Assembly (NCBI GenBank): GCA_017430235.1
Contig: JAFRNH010000013.1
Location: 1 to 55,493 of the forward strand
From: Paludibacteraceae bacterium
GTDB lineage: Bacteria > Bacteroidota > Bacteroidia > Bacteroidales > Paludibacteraceae
Direction of reading: 5' to 3'
Length of the DNA: 55,493 nt
Part shown: piece after piece, positions 38,410 through 46,341 of the stretch
Layout: each line of letters opens with the position of its first letter
How positions within the stretch are numbered: the first letter of the stretch is position 1
Notes under the pieces: generated by a model
What the model was told of the DNA's origin: nothing
Seen by the model: the letters and a program-made list of their open reading frames with translations, nothing else
Database searches by the model: none
Made by a program: the position numbers and the translations under genes

Positions 38410-39402
38410 TTATTTCTCATCCCTTTGTCTGGACAACCTCAACAGTTCCTCTTTCCGATATATAATTTTAACCGTCTTTCTTGTCTCCACAGGTTTTCCG
38501 TTCACAATTCGACGCTGCCAACCATCCATTCGCTTTATGGTCTCTATGGCTGCCTCGTTGAATCGTTCATCATTAGAACTGACAATCTTAAAATCGGACA
38601 AGGAACGATCCTCGTTGATTCTAAACTGCACCTTCACCTTTACATCTTGGTTCATTTTTTCGACAATCGGATATACTTTGTTGAACAAGACATCCTGCTG
38701 CAAGTCTCTTTTCCCATCTTTGCTTCTATATTCATCAATCTGAATCAACGGTCTTTGAGTCAAACTCATGCCATTTTCAGCCACATCCAATCCTCTGACT
38801 CGTTTTGTCCCCTCATCCAACTTCGGTTCACAGTACACAATAATCCCTTCTGATATCGGTTCATCATCCTCCTCTAAAACAACATCTAATATTGGTGATT
38901 TGAGTTCATCAACGCGTTTAACCACTTTCTCATATCCAATAGCGGAAATTTCCAAATTTTCTCCTCTTTCGACATTGATACTATACTTACCATCAAAATC
39001 TGTGGAGACACCTTTTGTTGTTCCCTGAATCATCACTGTTGCACCATATATAGGCTCTCCATAAGAATCTTTAACTATTCCCTTTATCAGAATTGTTCTT
39101 TCATCATTTTGTGTCGTATTTTGTTGGGTGGAGACTTCGCTCACCTGTATATTTTCAGCCGCAGCTATTGGGGTCCAACTTAGTCCAGCTGACAAACCTG
39201 CCAACACAAGTTTTTTACCCATAGCTCTGCGCTTCAACAACTCCTTTTCCAAATATTCCAGTTCAGACTCACATCGTGGACAAGTGCCTCGACACTCCCC
39301 TTTGTAATGGCACTCCTCCACCACCAAGGGAATATCATTCTCAGATGCAATATCCTGACGAATCTGTTTGAGTATCTTGCATGTCTCTTTTCCTCTGAAC
39401 AT
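38410..39402 (-). CDS. CarboxypepD/TonB hybrid protein, array copy 5
   Basis: 330 residues, same architecture as copy 6 and nearly identical to it in the first 90 residues and in the TonB domain. The CarboxypepD segment reads KGIVKDSYGEPIYGATVMIQ with TDFDGKYSI. The variable linker before the TonB domain contains EPISEGIIVYCEPKLDEG. The gap to copy 6 is 42 bp and resembles the gap sequences downstream of other copies, so the unit of duplication included the spacer. Confidence 0.85.
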   Translation of the reverse strand: MFRGKETCKILKQIRQDIASENDIPLVVEECHYKGECRGTCPRCESELEYLEKELLKRRAMGKKLVLAGLSAGLSWTPIAAAENIQVSEVSTQQNTTQNDERTILIKGIVKDSYGEPIYGATVMIQGTTKGVSTDFDGKYSINVERGENLEISAIGYEKVVKRVDELKSPILDVVLEEDDEPISEGIIVYCEPKLDEGTKRVRGLDVAENGMSLTQRPLIQIDEYRSKDGKRDLQQDVLFNKVYPIVEKMNQDVKVKVQFRINEDRSLSDFKIVSSNDERFNEAAIETIKRMDGWQRRIVNGKPVETRKTVKIIYRKEELLRLSRQRDEK

Positions 39403-39429
39403 ATACAGTTTTTTTTAGAATTCACACGA

Positions 39430-39437
39430 CAAAGCTA
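39430..39437 (-). promoter_or_regulatory. Possible internal promoter in the TonB array
   Basis: Minus strand TAGCTTTG, an exact -7 box, in the spacer between copies 4 and 5; the corresponding spacers elsewhere read TAGCTTTA or TATCTTTA, one mismatch off. So copy-specific promoters are possible. Confidence 0.35.
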
Positions 39438-39446
39438 ACCATTGAA

Positions 39447-40766
39447 TTATTTTCCATCCTTTTGTTTGGACAACATCTGCAGTTCTTCTTTCCGATAAAC
39501 AAATTTCACCATCTTTCTTGTTGCAATAGGTTTCCCATTCACCTTTCGACACTGCCAGCCATCCATTCGCTTTATGGTCTCTATAGCAGCTTCGTCGAAT
39601 CGTTTATCATTAGAACTGACAGTTCTAAAAGAGATGGATTGATCCGCATTGATAACAAACCAAACTTCCACCTTCACATCTTCTTTTATCTCTTCTACTC
39701 TCGGATAAACTTTATGGTATTGTATATCCTGTTCCAAGTTTCTCGCACCATCTTCACTTCGGTATATTTCCTCTATCCAATAAACAATTTTAACTGACCT
39801 TCTTGTTTTCACCGGCTTCCCGTTTACCCTACGACATAGCCAACGATCATTCATTCTCTTTATGGTCTCTATGGCTGCATCATTGAATCGTTCATCATTA
39901 GAACTGACAATCTTAAAATCGGACAAGGATTGATCCGCATTAACAACAAATCGTACCTTCACCTCCACATCTTCTTTTATTTCTTCCACCTTCGGATAAA
40001 CTTTATGGTATTGAATATCCTTCTCCAAATTTCTAAACCATTCACTACTTCTGTATTTGTTTTCACCATCAGAAATCAATGCTTTAGGAGTCGGTCGTCT
40101 ATCGTATCTAATATATTTCTTCCAATAATCATAATAATCATATTCCTGATCATATTCCCAAAACAATGAATCAATTGGAGTCTCTCTTGGCCTAAGCATT
40201 CCTGTCCCTGACGTTACTGCTATTTCCAAATCATCACTCACCTCCGTAAGGACAATCCTTAGATAACTACTTTTTATTTTTTTTATTACTTCGTAATAAC
40301 CGATCGAAGAGACCCGTAACACATCATTACGTCTAACTTTCAGACTAAAATTTCCATCAAAATCCGTAGCTACACCTTTCGTAGTTCCCTGAATCAATAC
40401 TGCTGCACCATATATTGGCTCTCCCTCAGAATCTACCACCTTTCCCTTCACCAATATAGTCTCTTCATCATTTTGTGTCGTATCTTGTTGAGTGGAGACT
40501 TCGCTCACCTGTATGTTTTCATTGGCCACCATTGGGGTCCAACTTAGTCCAGCTGACAAACCCGCCAACACAAGTTTTTTACCCATAGATCTTCGCTTCA
40601 TCAGCTCCCTTTCCAGATATTCCAATTCTGCCTCACAGCGCGGACAGGTGCCTCGACACTCCCCTTTGTAATGGCACTCCTCCACCACCAAGGGAATATC
40701 ATTCTCAGATGCAATATTCTGTCGGATCTGTTTGAGTATCTTGCATTTCTCTTTTCCTCTGAACAT
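39447..40766 (-). CDS. CarboxypepD/TonB hybrid with two TonB domains, array copy 4
   Basis: 439 residues from the homologous ATG at 40766 (an ATG two codons earlier also exists). The head with the CHYKGECRGTCPRC motif, hydrophobic segment and CarboxypepD domain match the others. It then has a unique Tyr-rich stretch (EYDQEYDYYDYWKKYIRYD) and two consecutive TonB C-terminal-like domains, each starting with a NLEKDIQYHKVYPKVEEIKE or similar motif and containing FKIVSSNDERFNDAAI or FRTVSSNDKRFDEAAI. This makes it about 110 residues longer than its siblings and the only copy with a doubled energy-transducer domain. Confidence 0.85.
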   Translation of the reverse strand: MFRGKEKCKILKQIRQNIASENDIPLVVEECHYKGECRGTCPRCEAELEYLERELMKRRSMGKKLVLAGLSAGLSWTPMVANENIQVSEVSTQQDTTQNDEETILVKGKVVDSEGEPIYGAAVLIQGTTKGVATDFDGNFSLKVRRNDVLRVSSIGYYEVIKKIKSSYLRIVLTEVSDDLEIAVTSGTGMLRPRETPIDSLFWEYDQEYDYYDYWKKYIRYDRRPTPKALISDGENKYRSSEWFRNLEKDIQYHKVYPKVEEIKEDVEVKVRFVVNADQSLSDFKIVSSNDERFNDAAIETIKRMNDRWLCRRVNGKPVKTRRSVKIVYWIEEIYRSEDGARNLEQDIQYHKVYPRVEEIKEDVKVEVWFVINADQSISFRTVSSNDKRFDEAAIETIKRMDGWQCRKVNGKPIATRKMVKFVYRKEELQMLSKQKDGK

Positions 40767-40812
40767 AATCACTTCATATTGTTTGAATGATGAGTAAGCA
40801 ACTCTCCTTTAT

Positions 40813-41796
40813 TCAAAATGTATAAAATATACTTTTCTGCTCTAATAAATACTTCAGTTCTTCTTTTCGATAGACAATGGTGATTGTCTTTCTTGTTTTT
40901 ATCGGACGATTGTTCATCATTCGACATTTCCACCCATCCATTCTCTTTATCGTCTCCATGGCTGCCTCATCAAATCGTTCATCATTAGAACTGACAATCT
41001 TAAAATTGGACAAGGATTGATCCTTGTTGATACTAAATTGTACTGTCACCATCACATCCTGATCTATCTCTTTTACTTTCGGATAAACTTTATGTAACAT
41101 GGCATCCTTATCCAAGTTTCTATTTCCATCTTTACTACGATATTCCTCCATAGTAATCAGAGGTCTTACAGTCTCCGTTCCCCATCTCAATCTCACTGCC
41201 GACCTTGAACCTCCACCGCCACATATATCCCTTTTAGTCCTCAATGACTCAAAAACAACATTAAGAACCGAATAGGGCTCATCTTTATTTACCTTCACCA
41301 CCTTTATCAATCTGATTGATTGAGAATCAGAAGATCTACTAAATTCAAGAACATCACTATTTTTAACTTTTATGCTATAATTTCCATTTTCATCCGTATA
41401 AACCTTATTTGTAGTTCCCCGAACCACCACCGTTGCACCATATACAGGAATTTCATCAGTATCAGTAACAGTTCCCTTCACCAATATAGTCTCTTCATCA
41501 TTTTGTGTTGTATCTTGGCGGGTGGTGACTTCATTCACTTGTATATTTTCAGCCGCTACCATTGGGGTCCAACTTAGCCCTGCAGACAAACCTGCCAACA
41601 CAAGCTTTTTACCCATAGATCTGCGCTTCATCAGTTCCCTTTCCAGATATTCCAATTCTGCCTCACAGCGCGGACAGGTGCCTCGACACTCCCCTTTGTA
41701 ATGGCACTCCTCCACCACCAAGGGAATATCATTCTCAGATGCAATATTCTGACGAATCTGTTTGAGTATCTTGCATTTCTCTTTTCCTTTAAACAT
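40813..41796 (-). CDS. CarboxypepD/TonB hybrid protein, array copy 3
   Basis: 327 residues, same architecture. The head is nearly identical (MFKGKEKCKILKQIRQNI). The CarboxypepD domain is one of the most diverged (TVTDTDEIPVYGATVVVRGT, TDENGNYSI), and the linker holds a short Gly-rich cluster (DICGGGGSRSAVRLRW). The TonB domain ends MDGWKCRMMNNRPIKTRKT. The extra C-terminal tail SIFYTF is not in the siblings. Confidence 0.83.
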   Translation of the reverse strand: MFKGKEKCKILKQIRQNIASENDIPLVVEECHYKGECRGTCPRCEAELEYLERELMKRRSMGKKLVLAGLSAGLSWTPMVAAENIQVNEVTTRQDTTQNDEETILVKGTVTDTDEIPVYGATVVVRGTTNKVYTDENGNYSIKVKNSDVLEFSRSSDSQSIRLIKVVKVNKDEPYSVLNVVFESLRTKRDICGGGGSRSAVRLRWGTETVRPLITMEEYRSKDGNRNLDKDAMLHKVYPKVKEIDQDVMVTVQFSINKDQSLSNFKIVSSNDERFDEAAMETIKRMDGWKCRMMNNRPIKTRKTITIVYRKEELKYLLEQKSIFYTF

Positions 41797-41839
41797 ATAT
41801 AGTTTTTTTAGAATTTACACGATAAAGATAACCTTTGAA

Positions 41840-42823
41840 TTATTTCTCATCCTTTTGTTTGGACAACATCTGTAGTTCCTCTTTTCGATAAACAATTTTG
41901 ATTGTCTTTTTTGTCTCCACAGGTTTCCCCTTCACCTTTCGACACTGCCAGCCATCCATTCGCTTTATGGTCTCCATGGCTGCTTCGTTGAATCGTTTAT
42001 CATTAGAACTGACAATCTTAAATTCGAACAAGGATGCATCCGCATTGATAACAAGCCTAACTTCCACCTCCACATCTTCTTTTATCTCTTCTACTTTCGG
42101 ATAAACCTTATGGTATTGTATATCCTGTTCCAAGTTTCTCTTACCATCTTTACTTCGGTATTCTTCATCACAAAAAATCAAGGAAGGCAAGTGCGACCTT
42201 TTATTGTTATCAAATTCTCCAAACAGTGTGTCAATTGACGTTTTACCAACATAGCCAGATGTCACTACAATGACCTCACTCGGAATTTCTTCAGGCTTCA
42301 TCATAACATCAAATCTTTTTGATTTAATTTCATCAACACATCTAACCACTTTTTCATATCCAACACAGGAAAATTCCAAAATATCTCCTCTTTTGACATA
42401 GATACTATACTTGCCGTCAAAATCCGCAACAACACTTTTCGTAGTTCCTTGAATCATCACCGTCGCACCATATATAGGTCCCTCAGAATCTTCAATCGTT
42501 CCCTTTATCAGAATTGTTCTTTCATCATTTTGTGTCGTATCCTGTTGAGTGGTGACTTCGCTCACCTGTATATTTTCAGCCGCTGCCATTGGGGTCCAAC
42601 TTAGTCCTGCTGACAAGCCTGCCAACACAAGTTTTTTACCCATAGATCTGCGTTTCATCAGCTCCCTTTCTAGATATTCCAGTTCCGCCTCGCAGCGCGG
42701 ACAGGTGCCTCGACACTCCCCTTTGTAATGGCACTCCTCCACCACCAAGGGAATATCATTCTCAGATGCAATATTCTGTCTAATCTGTTTCAGTATTTTA
42801 CATGTCTCTTTTCCTCTAAACAT
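41840..42823 (-). CDS. CarboxypepD/TonB hybrid protein, array copy 2
   Basis: 327 residues from the homologous ATG at 42823 (another ATG is two codons upstream). Same head, hydrophobic segment, CarboxypepD domain (KGTIEDSEGPIYGATVMIQ, ADFDGKYSI) and TonB C-terminal domain (FKIVSSNDKRFNEAAM). The variable linker contains VIVVTSGYVGKTSIDTLFGE, a stretch partly shared with copy 4, which suggests segment exchange between copies. Confidence 0.84.
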   Translation of the reverse strand: MFRGKETCKILKQIRQNIASENDIPLVVEECHYKGECRGTCPRCEAELEYLERELMKRRSMGKKLVLAGLSAGLSWTPMAAAENIQVSEVTTQQDTTQNDERTILIKGTIEDSEGPIYGATVMIQGTTKSVVADFDGKYSIYVKRGDILEFSCVGYEKVVRCVDEIKSKRFDVMMKPEEIPSEVIVVTSGYVGKTSIDTLFGEFDNNKRSHLPSLIFCDEEYRSKDGKRNLEQDIQYHKVYPKVEEIKEDVEVEVRLVINADASLFEFKIVSSNDKRFNEAAMETIKRMDGWQCRKVKGKPVETKKTIKIVYRKEELQMLSKQKDEK

Positions 42824-42855
42824 AATCAATCGGTGTTGTTTTAGGTGGTAAAAAA

Positions 42856-43857
42856 CTACTTATCCATTAACTCTATAACCCTCATAAGTTCCTCTTTGGT
42901 ATAACTAATTGTGACGGTCTTTCTTGTTTTTACGACTCTTCCATTCACCTGTCGGCATTGCCATCCATCCATTCGCTTTAATGTCTCCATTGCTGCTTCA
43001 TTAAACCGCTCATCATCGGTACATACAATCTTAAAATCAGACAAAGAATGATCCTCGTTGATTATAAACCGCACCTTTACCTTCACACTTTGTTTCATCT
43101 CTTTGACTATCGGGTAGGCTTTATTGAACAGAATATCCTGTTTTAAATTTCTTTTCCTATCCTTGCTTCGATATTCATCCGTCTTAATCAAAGGTCTTAG
43201 TTTCAACTCGGCACCATTTTCTGGCACTTTCAATCCTCTAACTCGTTCTGTTGCTTCTTCTAACGATACCGACGAATATATGCCCCCACACACTGCAACA
43301 ATCTCGCCTAAAATATCTGTGGCATCTTGCATCCTCACATCAACTGTTGACCCTTTAATTTTATCAACAAGCTTCGTCACCGTTTTAAATCCGATATAGG
43401 ATATTTCCAAAACATCTCCTCTTTTGACATAAATACTATAGTTACCGTCAAAATCCGTGGCAACTCCTTTCGTAGTTCCTTGGATCATAACCGCAGCACC
43501 ATACAGAGGTTCTCCATCTGAATCCATAATTGTTCCCTTTATCATGAATATTCTGTCATCATTTTCTGTCGTATCTTGTCGAGCAGGGACTTCATTCATC
43601 TGTATGTTTTCTGCCGCCATCATTGGTGTCCAACTTAGTCCGACAGACAAACCTGCCAGCACAAGTTTCTTACCCATGCTTCTTCGCTTCAACAACTCCC
43701 TTTCCAAATATTCCAATTCTGCCTCGCAGCGCGGACATGTACCACGACAATCACCTTTGTAATGGCACTCCTCCACCACCAAGGGGATATCATTCTCAGA
43801 TGCGATGTTCTGTCGAATCTGTTTCAGTATTTTGCATGTCTCTTTTCCTCTGAACAT
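42856..43857 (-). CDS. CarboxypepD/TonB hybrid protein, array copy 1 (first transcribed)
   Basis: 333 residues, same architecture. The head has CHYKGDCRGTCPRC, one Asp for Glu relative to the others. CarboxypepD domain: KGTIMDSDGEPLYGAAVMIQ and TDFDGNYSI. Linker: IVAVCGGIYSSVSLEEATER. TonB domain: FKIVCTDDERFNEAAM and MDGWQCRQVNGRVVKTRKT. A promoter box lies directly upstream (43884-43891), so this is the head of the array transcript. No exbB/exbD or TonB-dependent receptor gene is adjacent. Confidence 0.85.
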   Translation of the reverse strand: MFRGKETCKILKQIRQNIASENDIPLVVEECHYKGDCRGTCPRCEAELEYLERELLKRRSMGKKLVLAGLSVGLSWTPMMAAENIQMNEVPARQDTTENDDRIFMIKGTIMDSDGEPLYGAAVMIQGTTKGVATDFDGNYSIYVKRGDVLEISYIGFKTVTKLVDKIKGSTVDVRMQDATDILGEIVAVCGGIYSSVSLEEATERVRGLKVPENGAELKLRPLIKTDEYRSKDRKRNLKQDILFNKAYPIVKEMKQSVKVKVRFIINEDHSLSDFKIVCTDDERFNEAAMETLKRMDGWQCRQVNGRVVKTRKTVTISYTKEELMRVIELMDK

Positions 43858-43883
43858 AAATCTATCGGTGTTGTTTCAATCGC

Positions 43884-43891
43884 CAAATGTA
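43884..43891 (-). promoter_or_regulatory. Promoter -7 box of the TonB array
   Basis: Minus strand TACATTTG, exact TAnnTTTG, about 27 bp ahead of the first gene's start codon and immediately after the RNase Y terminator. Confidence 0.6.
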
Positions 43892-43910
43892 ATAAATTAA
43901 AGGCAATAAA

Positions 43911-43946
43911 AAAAGAGGATGCCCTCATTTGATTGAGCGCACCCTC
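43911..43946 (-). terminator. Rho-independent terminator of rny
   Basis: GAGGATGC (43915-43922) pairs with GCACCCTC (43939-43946) with one G-T pair; on the minus strand it is followed by TTTTTTTATT. Confidence 0.8.
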
Positions 43947-43966
43947 CTTCAACTTATGAAAACAAT

Positions 43967-45496
43967 TTATTTTGCGAAGCTAACAGCTCTTGTCTCGCGA
44001 ATAACTGTGATCTTCACCTGACCAGGATAAGTCATCTCATCCTGAATCTTCTTAGCTATATCGTAAGACAATGTTTCGATCTCTTTATCGTCAATCTTAT
44101 CAGCACCCACAATCACACGAAGTTCACGACCAGCTTGGATAGCATAGGTCTTCACAACACCAGGATAAGAAAGCGCCAATTTCTCCAAATCATTCAAACG
44201 TTTGATGTAAGCCTCAACGATTTCACGACGTGCACCAGGACGTGCACCAGAAATGGCATCACAAGCCTGAACGATAGGAGACAACAAGCTATCCATTTCA
44301 ATCTCATCGTGGTGAGCACCGATAGCGTTGCAAATCTCTGGTTTCTCCTTGTATTTTTCAGCCAGTTTCATACCCAAGATTGCGTGTGGCAATTCTGGTT
44401 CATCATCAGGCACTTTACCAATATCGTGTAGTAATCCGGCACGTTTAGCTTTCTTAGCGTTCAAACCTAACTCAGAAGCCATGATAGCACAAAGATTGGC
44501 TGTTTCACGCGCATGTTGCAACAAGTTTTGTCCGTAAGAAGAACGGTATTTCATCTTACCGATCAGACGGATCAAATCAGGGTGAAGACCGTGGATACCC
44601 AAGTCGATTGTAGTACGTTTACCGGTTTCAACGATTTCGTCCTCCACTTGTTTCTTCACTTTAGCAACCACCTCTTCGATACGAGCTGGGTGGATACGAC
44701 CGTCCGTCACCAACTGGTGCAAAGCCAAGCGAGCTATTTCACGACGTACAGGGTCGAAAGCAGAAAGGACGATAGCCTCTGGGGTATCATCCACAATGAT
44801 TTCCACACCCGTTGCAGCCTCAAGGGCACGGATGTTACGACCTTCACGACCGATGATACGTCCTTTGATTTCATCAGAATCGATATTGAAAACAGTGACA
44901 GAGTTTTCGATGGCAGCCTCAGTAGCAACGCGTTGGATCGTCTGAACCACAATACGTTTTGCCTCTTTGTTGGCAGTCATTTTAGCCTCTTCCATTATTT
45001 CGTTAACGTATGACATAGCATCCGTTTTAGCCTCTTCCTTCAATGATTCAATCAAGTTGGCTTTAGCCTCCTGAGCCGACAAACCAGAGATTGCCTCCAG
45101 ACGCTCATTAGCCATACGATTCAATTTCTCCAACTCCTGTTTGCGAGAATTGACCACATCCAATTGATTGCTTAGATTTTCCTTCGTGTTTTCATTTTCT
45201 GCACGACCCCTTTGCACTTCAGACTGCATTTGGTTCAATTGCATCTCTCTCTGCTTCAATTTTGACTCAAATTGTTGCATTTTAGCATTACGTTGATTGC
45301 ACTGAGCCTCATACTCATTTTTCAACGTCAAATATTTTTCTTTCACCTCCAACATTTTATTTTCACGGAGGACTTTTGCTTCAGCTTCAGCTTCCTTCAA
45401 TATATTGTTTGTTCGAGACTTTAGCATCGTATTCATCACAATCCAAGTCAACAATCCACCAACTAAGAAAGCTGCTATAATATAAACAACTGTCAT
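43967..45496 (-). CDS. rny: Ribonuclease Y
   Basis: 509 residues, full length. It is a membrane-anchored endoribonuclease that starts mRNA decay. A single N-terminal membrane helix ([19 protein letters not shown]) is followed by a long coiled coil (about residues 30-190), a KH domain ([20 protein letters not shown]) and an HD domain with the catalytic motif [19 protein letters not shown]. It ends with the family C-terminus ([16 protein letters not shown]). It lies downstream of zapA, with a hairpin between them. Confidence 0.97.
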   Translation of the reverse strand: MTVVYIIAAFLVGGLLTWIVMNTMLKSRTNNILKEAEAEAKVLRENKMLEVKEKYLTLKNEYEAQCNQRNAKMQQFESKLKQREMQLNQMQSEVQRGRAENENTKENLSNQLDVVNSRKQELEKLNRMANERLEAISGLSAQEAKANLIESLKEEAKTDAMSYVNEIMEEAKMTANKEAKRIVVQTIQRVATEAAIENSVTVFNIDSDEIKGRIIGREGRNIRALEAATGVEIIVDDTPEAIVLSAFDPVRREIARLALHQLVTDGRIHPARIEEVVAKVKKQVEDEIVETGKRTTIDLGIHGLHPDLIRLIGKMKYRSSYGQNLLQHARETANLCAIMASELGLNAKKAKRAGLLHDIGKVPDDEPELPHAILGMKLAEKYKEKPEICNAIGAHHDEIEMDSLLSPIVQACDAISGARPGARREIVEAYIKRLNDLEKLALSYPGVVKTYAIQAGRELRVIVGADKIDDKEIETLSYDIAKKIQDEMTYPGQVKITVIRETRAVSFAK

Positions 45497-45526
45497 AAAA
45501 AAATTAATTAAATATATATAAAAAAA

Positions 45527-45562
45527 CGCATCCCTCTTCGAGCCATACGAAGACGAAATGCG
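45527..45562 (-). terminator. Probable terminator of zapA
   Basis: CGCAT (45527-45531) with ATGCG (45558-45562), and inside it TCTTCG (45535-45540) with CGAAGA (45548-45553). On the minus strand TTTTTT follows. The rny start is 30 bp further on, so readthrough would be needed for co-transcription. Confidence 0.65.
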
Positions 45563-45592
45563 GGAATTTTCAATACTTGTAGGTTAAGAATT

Positions 45593-45901
45593 TCACTTCA
45601 AATGTTGGTCAATATCCTTCTCCAATTGTTCCAACCGTTGTTTCAATTCTTCATTAGCGGCTTCCTCTAATTTATAGCGAACGCCCAAGTCTAATGCGAC
45701 GAACTTCAAATATGTTTCAACTCTAAAATTATTTTGCGTTGCAGAAATGCTTTTCGCGTATTTATTATACGAAAGTTCTATCAACTTTGCCACCTCACGA
45801 AAATATTGCTCATCACGCCGTTTAATAGGAACCTTCATTGTCTCTCCAAGAATCTTCAACGTGATATAGAAATACTCTTCCTCGCTCGGCATATTATTCA
45901 T
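45593..45901 (-). CDS. zapA: Cell division protein ZapA
   Basis: 102 residues. ZapA binds FtsZ polymers in the cytosol and stabilises the division ring. The N-terminal ITLKILGETMKVPIKRRDEQYFREVA and the following helix with AALDLGVRY-like VALDLGVRYKLEE fit the family, and the C-terminus is a short coiled coil (LKQRLEQLEKDIDQHL). Its start overlaps the end of the upstream coiled-coil gene by 8 bp, so the two are translationally coupled. Confidence 0.9.
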   Translation of the reverse strand: MNNMPSEEEYFYITLKILGETMKVPIKRRDEQYFREVAKLIELSYNKYAKSISATQNNFRVETYLKFVALDLGVRYKLEEAANEELKQRLEQLEKDIDQHLK

Positions 45902-46193
45902 TTAAAAGTGAAATACATTTCTCTACCTCCCGCTCCAATTTCAACATCCGATTGTGCATCTGTCTTGCCTCTTCAGCAGTGACCTGTGTTGCTTTCACAC
46001 ACATCAAATCAGACAACTCTTTGCGACAATCCTGCAACTTCTTCCGCGTTTCAGAAAGCTCCTGCTCTAAATGCATCACTTTCTTAGTTAGCTCGAGATT
46101 TTGTGCCCTCAATCCATCGACTTCCACCAACAGACGATGCACCTTTGTCTCAACTCTTTTTTCTAAGCTATCCACGCTATCCAAAGTAGCCAT
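45894..46193 (-). CDS. Small coiled-coil protein upstream of zapA
   Basis: 99 residues, no signal peptide. Most of it is a heptad-rich coiled coil (VETKVHRLLVEVDGLRAQNL, LEQELSETRKKLQDCRKELS). It overlaps zapA by 8 bp and is preceded by a promoter, so it is the first gene of the zapA operon. By size, position and coiled-coil content it may be a ZapB-like FtsZ-ring partner; that is inference only. Confidence 0.75.
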   Translation of the reverse strand: MATLDSVDSLEKRVETKVHRLLVEVDGLRAQNLELTKKVMHLEQELSETRKKLQDCRKELSDLMCVKATQVTAEEARQMHNRMLKLEREVEKCISLLNE

Positions 46194-46209
46194 TTTATAA
46201 AAATCTACG

Positions 46210-46217
46210 CAAAAGTA
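46210..46217 (-). promoter_or_regulatory. Promoter -7 box of the zapA operon
   Basis: Minus strand TACTTTTG, exact TAnnTTTG, 17 bp upstream of the first start codon (46193). Confidence 0.65.
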
Positions 46218-46302
46218 ACATTCTACATTGAAATATGAAAGTATTTTGAAAATTAAATTTAGATAGATTCGAAAAATTACCGGTTCATAATCTTTTTTTT
46301 CT

Positions 46303-46310
46303 TAATTTTG
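46303..46310 (+). promoter_or_regulatory. Promoter -7 box of the ABC exporter operon
   Basis: TAATTTTG, exact TAnnTTTG. Transcription would begin around 46315-46318, so a TTG at 46315 would be leaderless and the in-frame TTG at 46342 is preferred as start. Confidence 0.6.
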
Positions 46311-46341
46311 GGTATTGAATTACAGTTTCCTATACGTAACA

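Noticed and set aside
37372-43857. Array mistaken for a CRISPR-like or satellite repeat
   Set aside because: The repeat units are full coding genes with conserved reading frames, not short spaced repeats.
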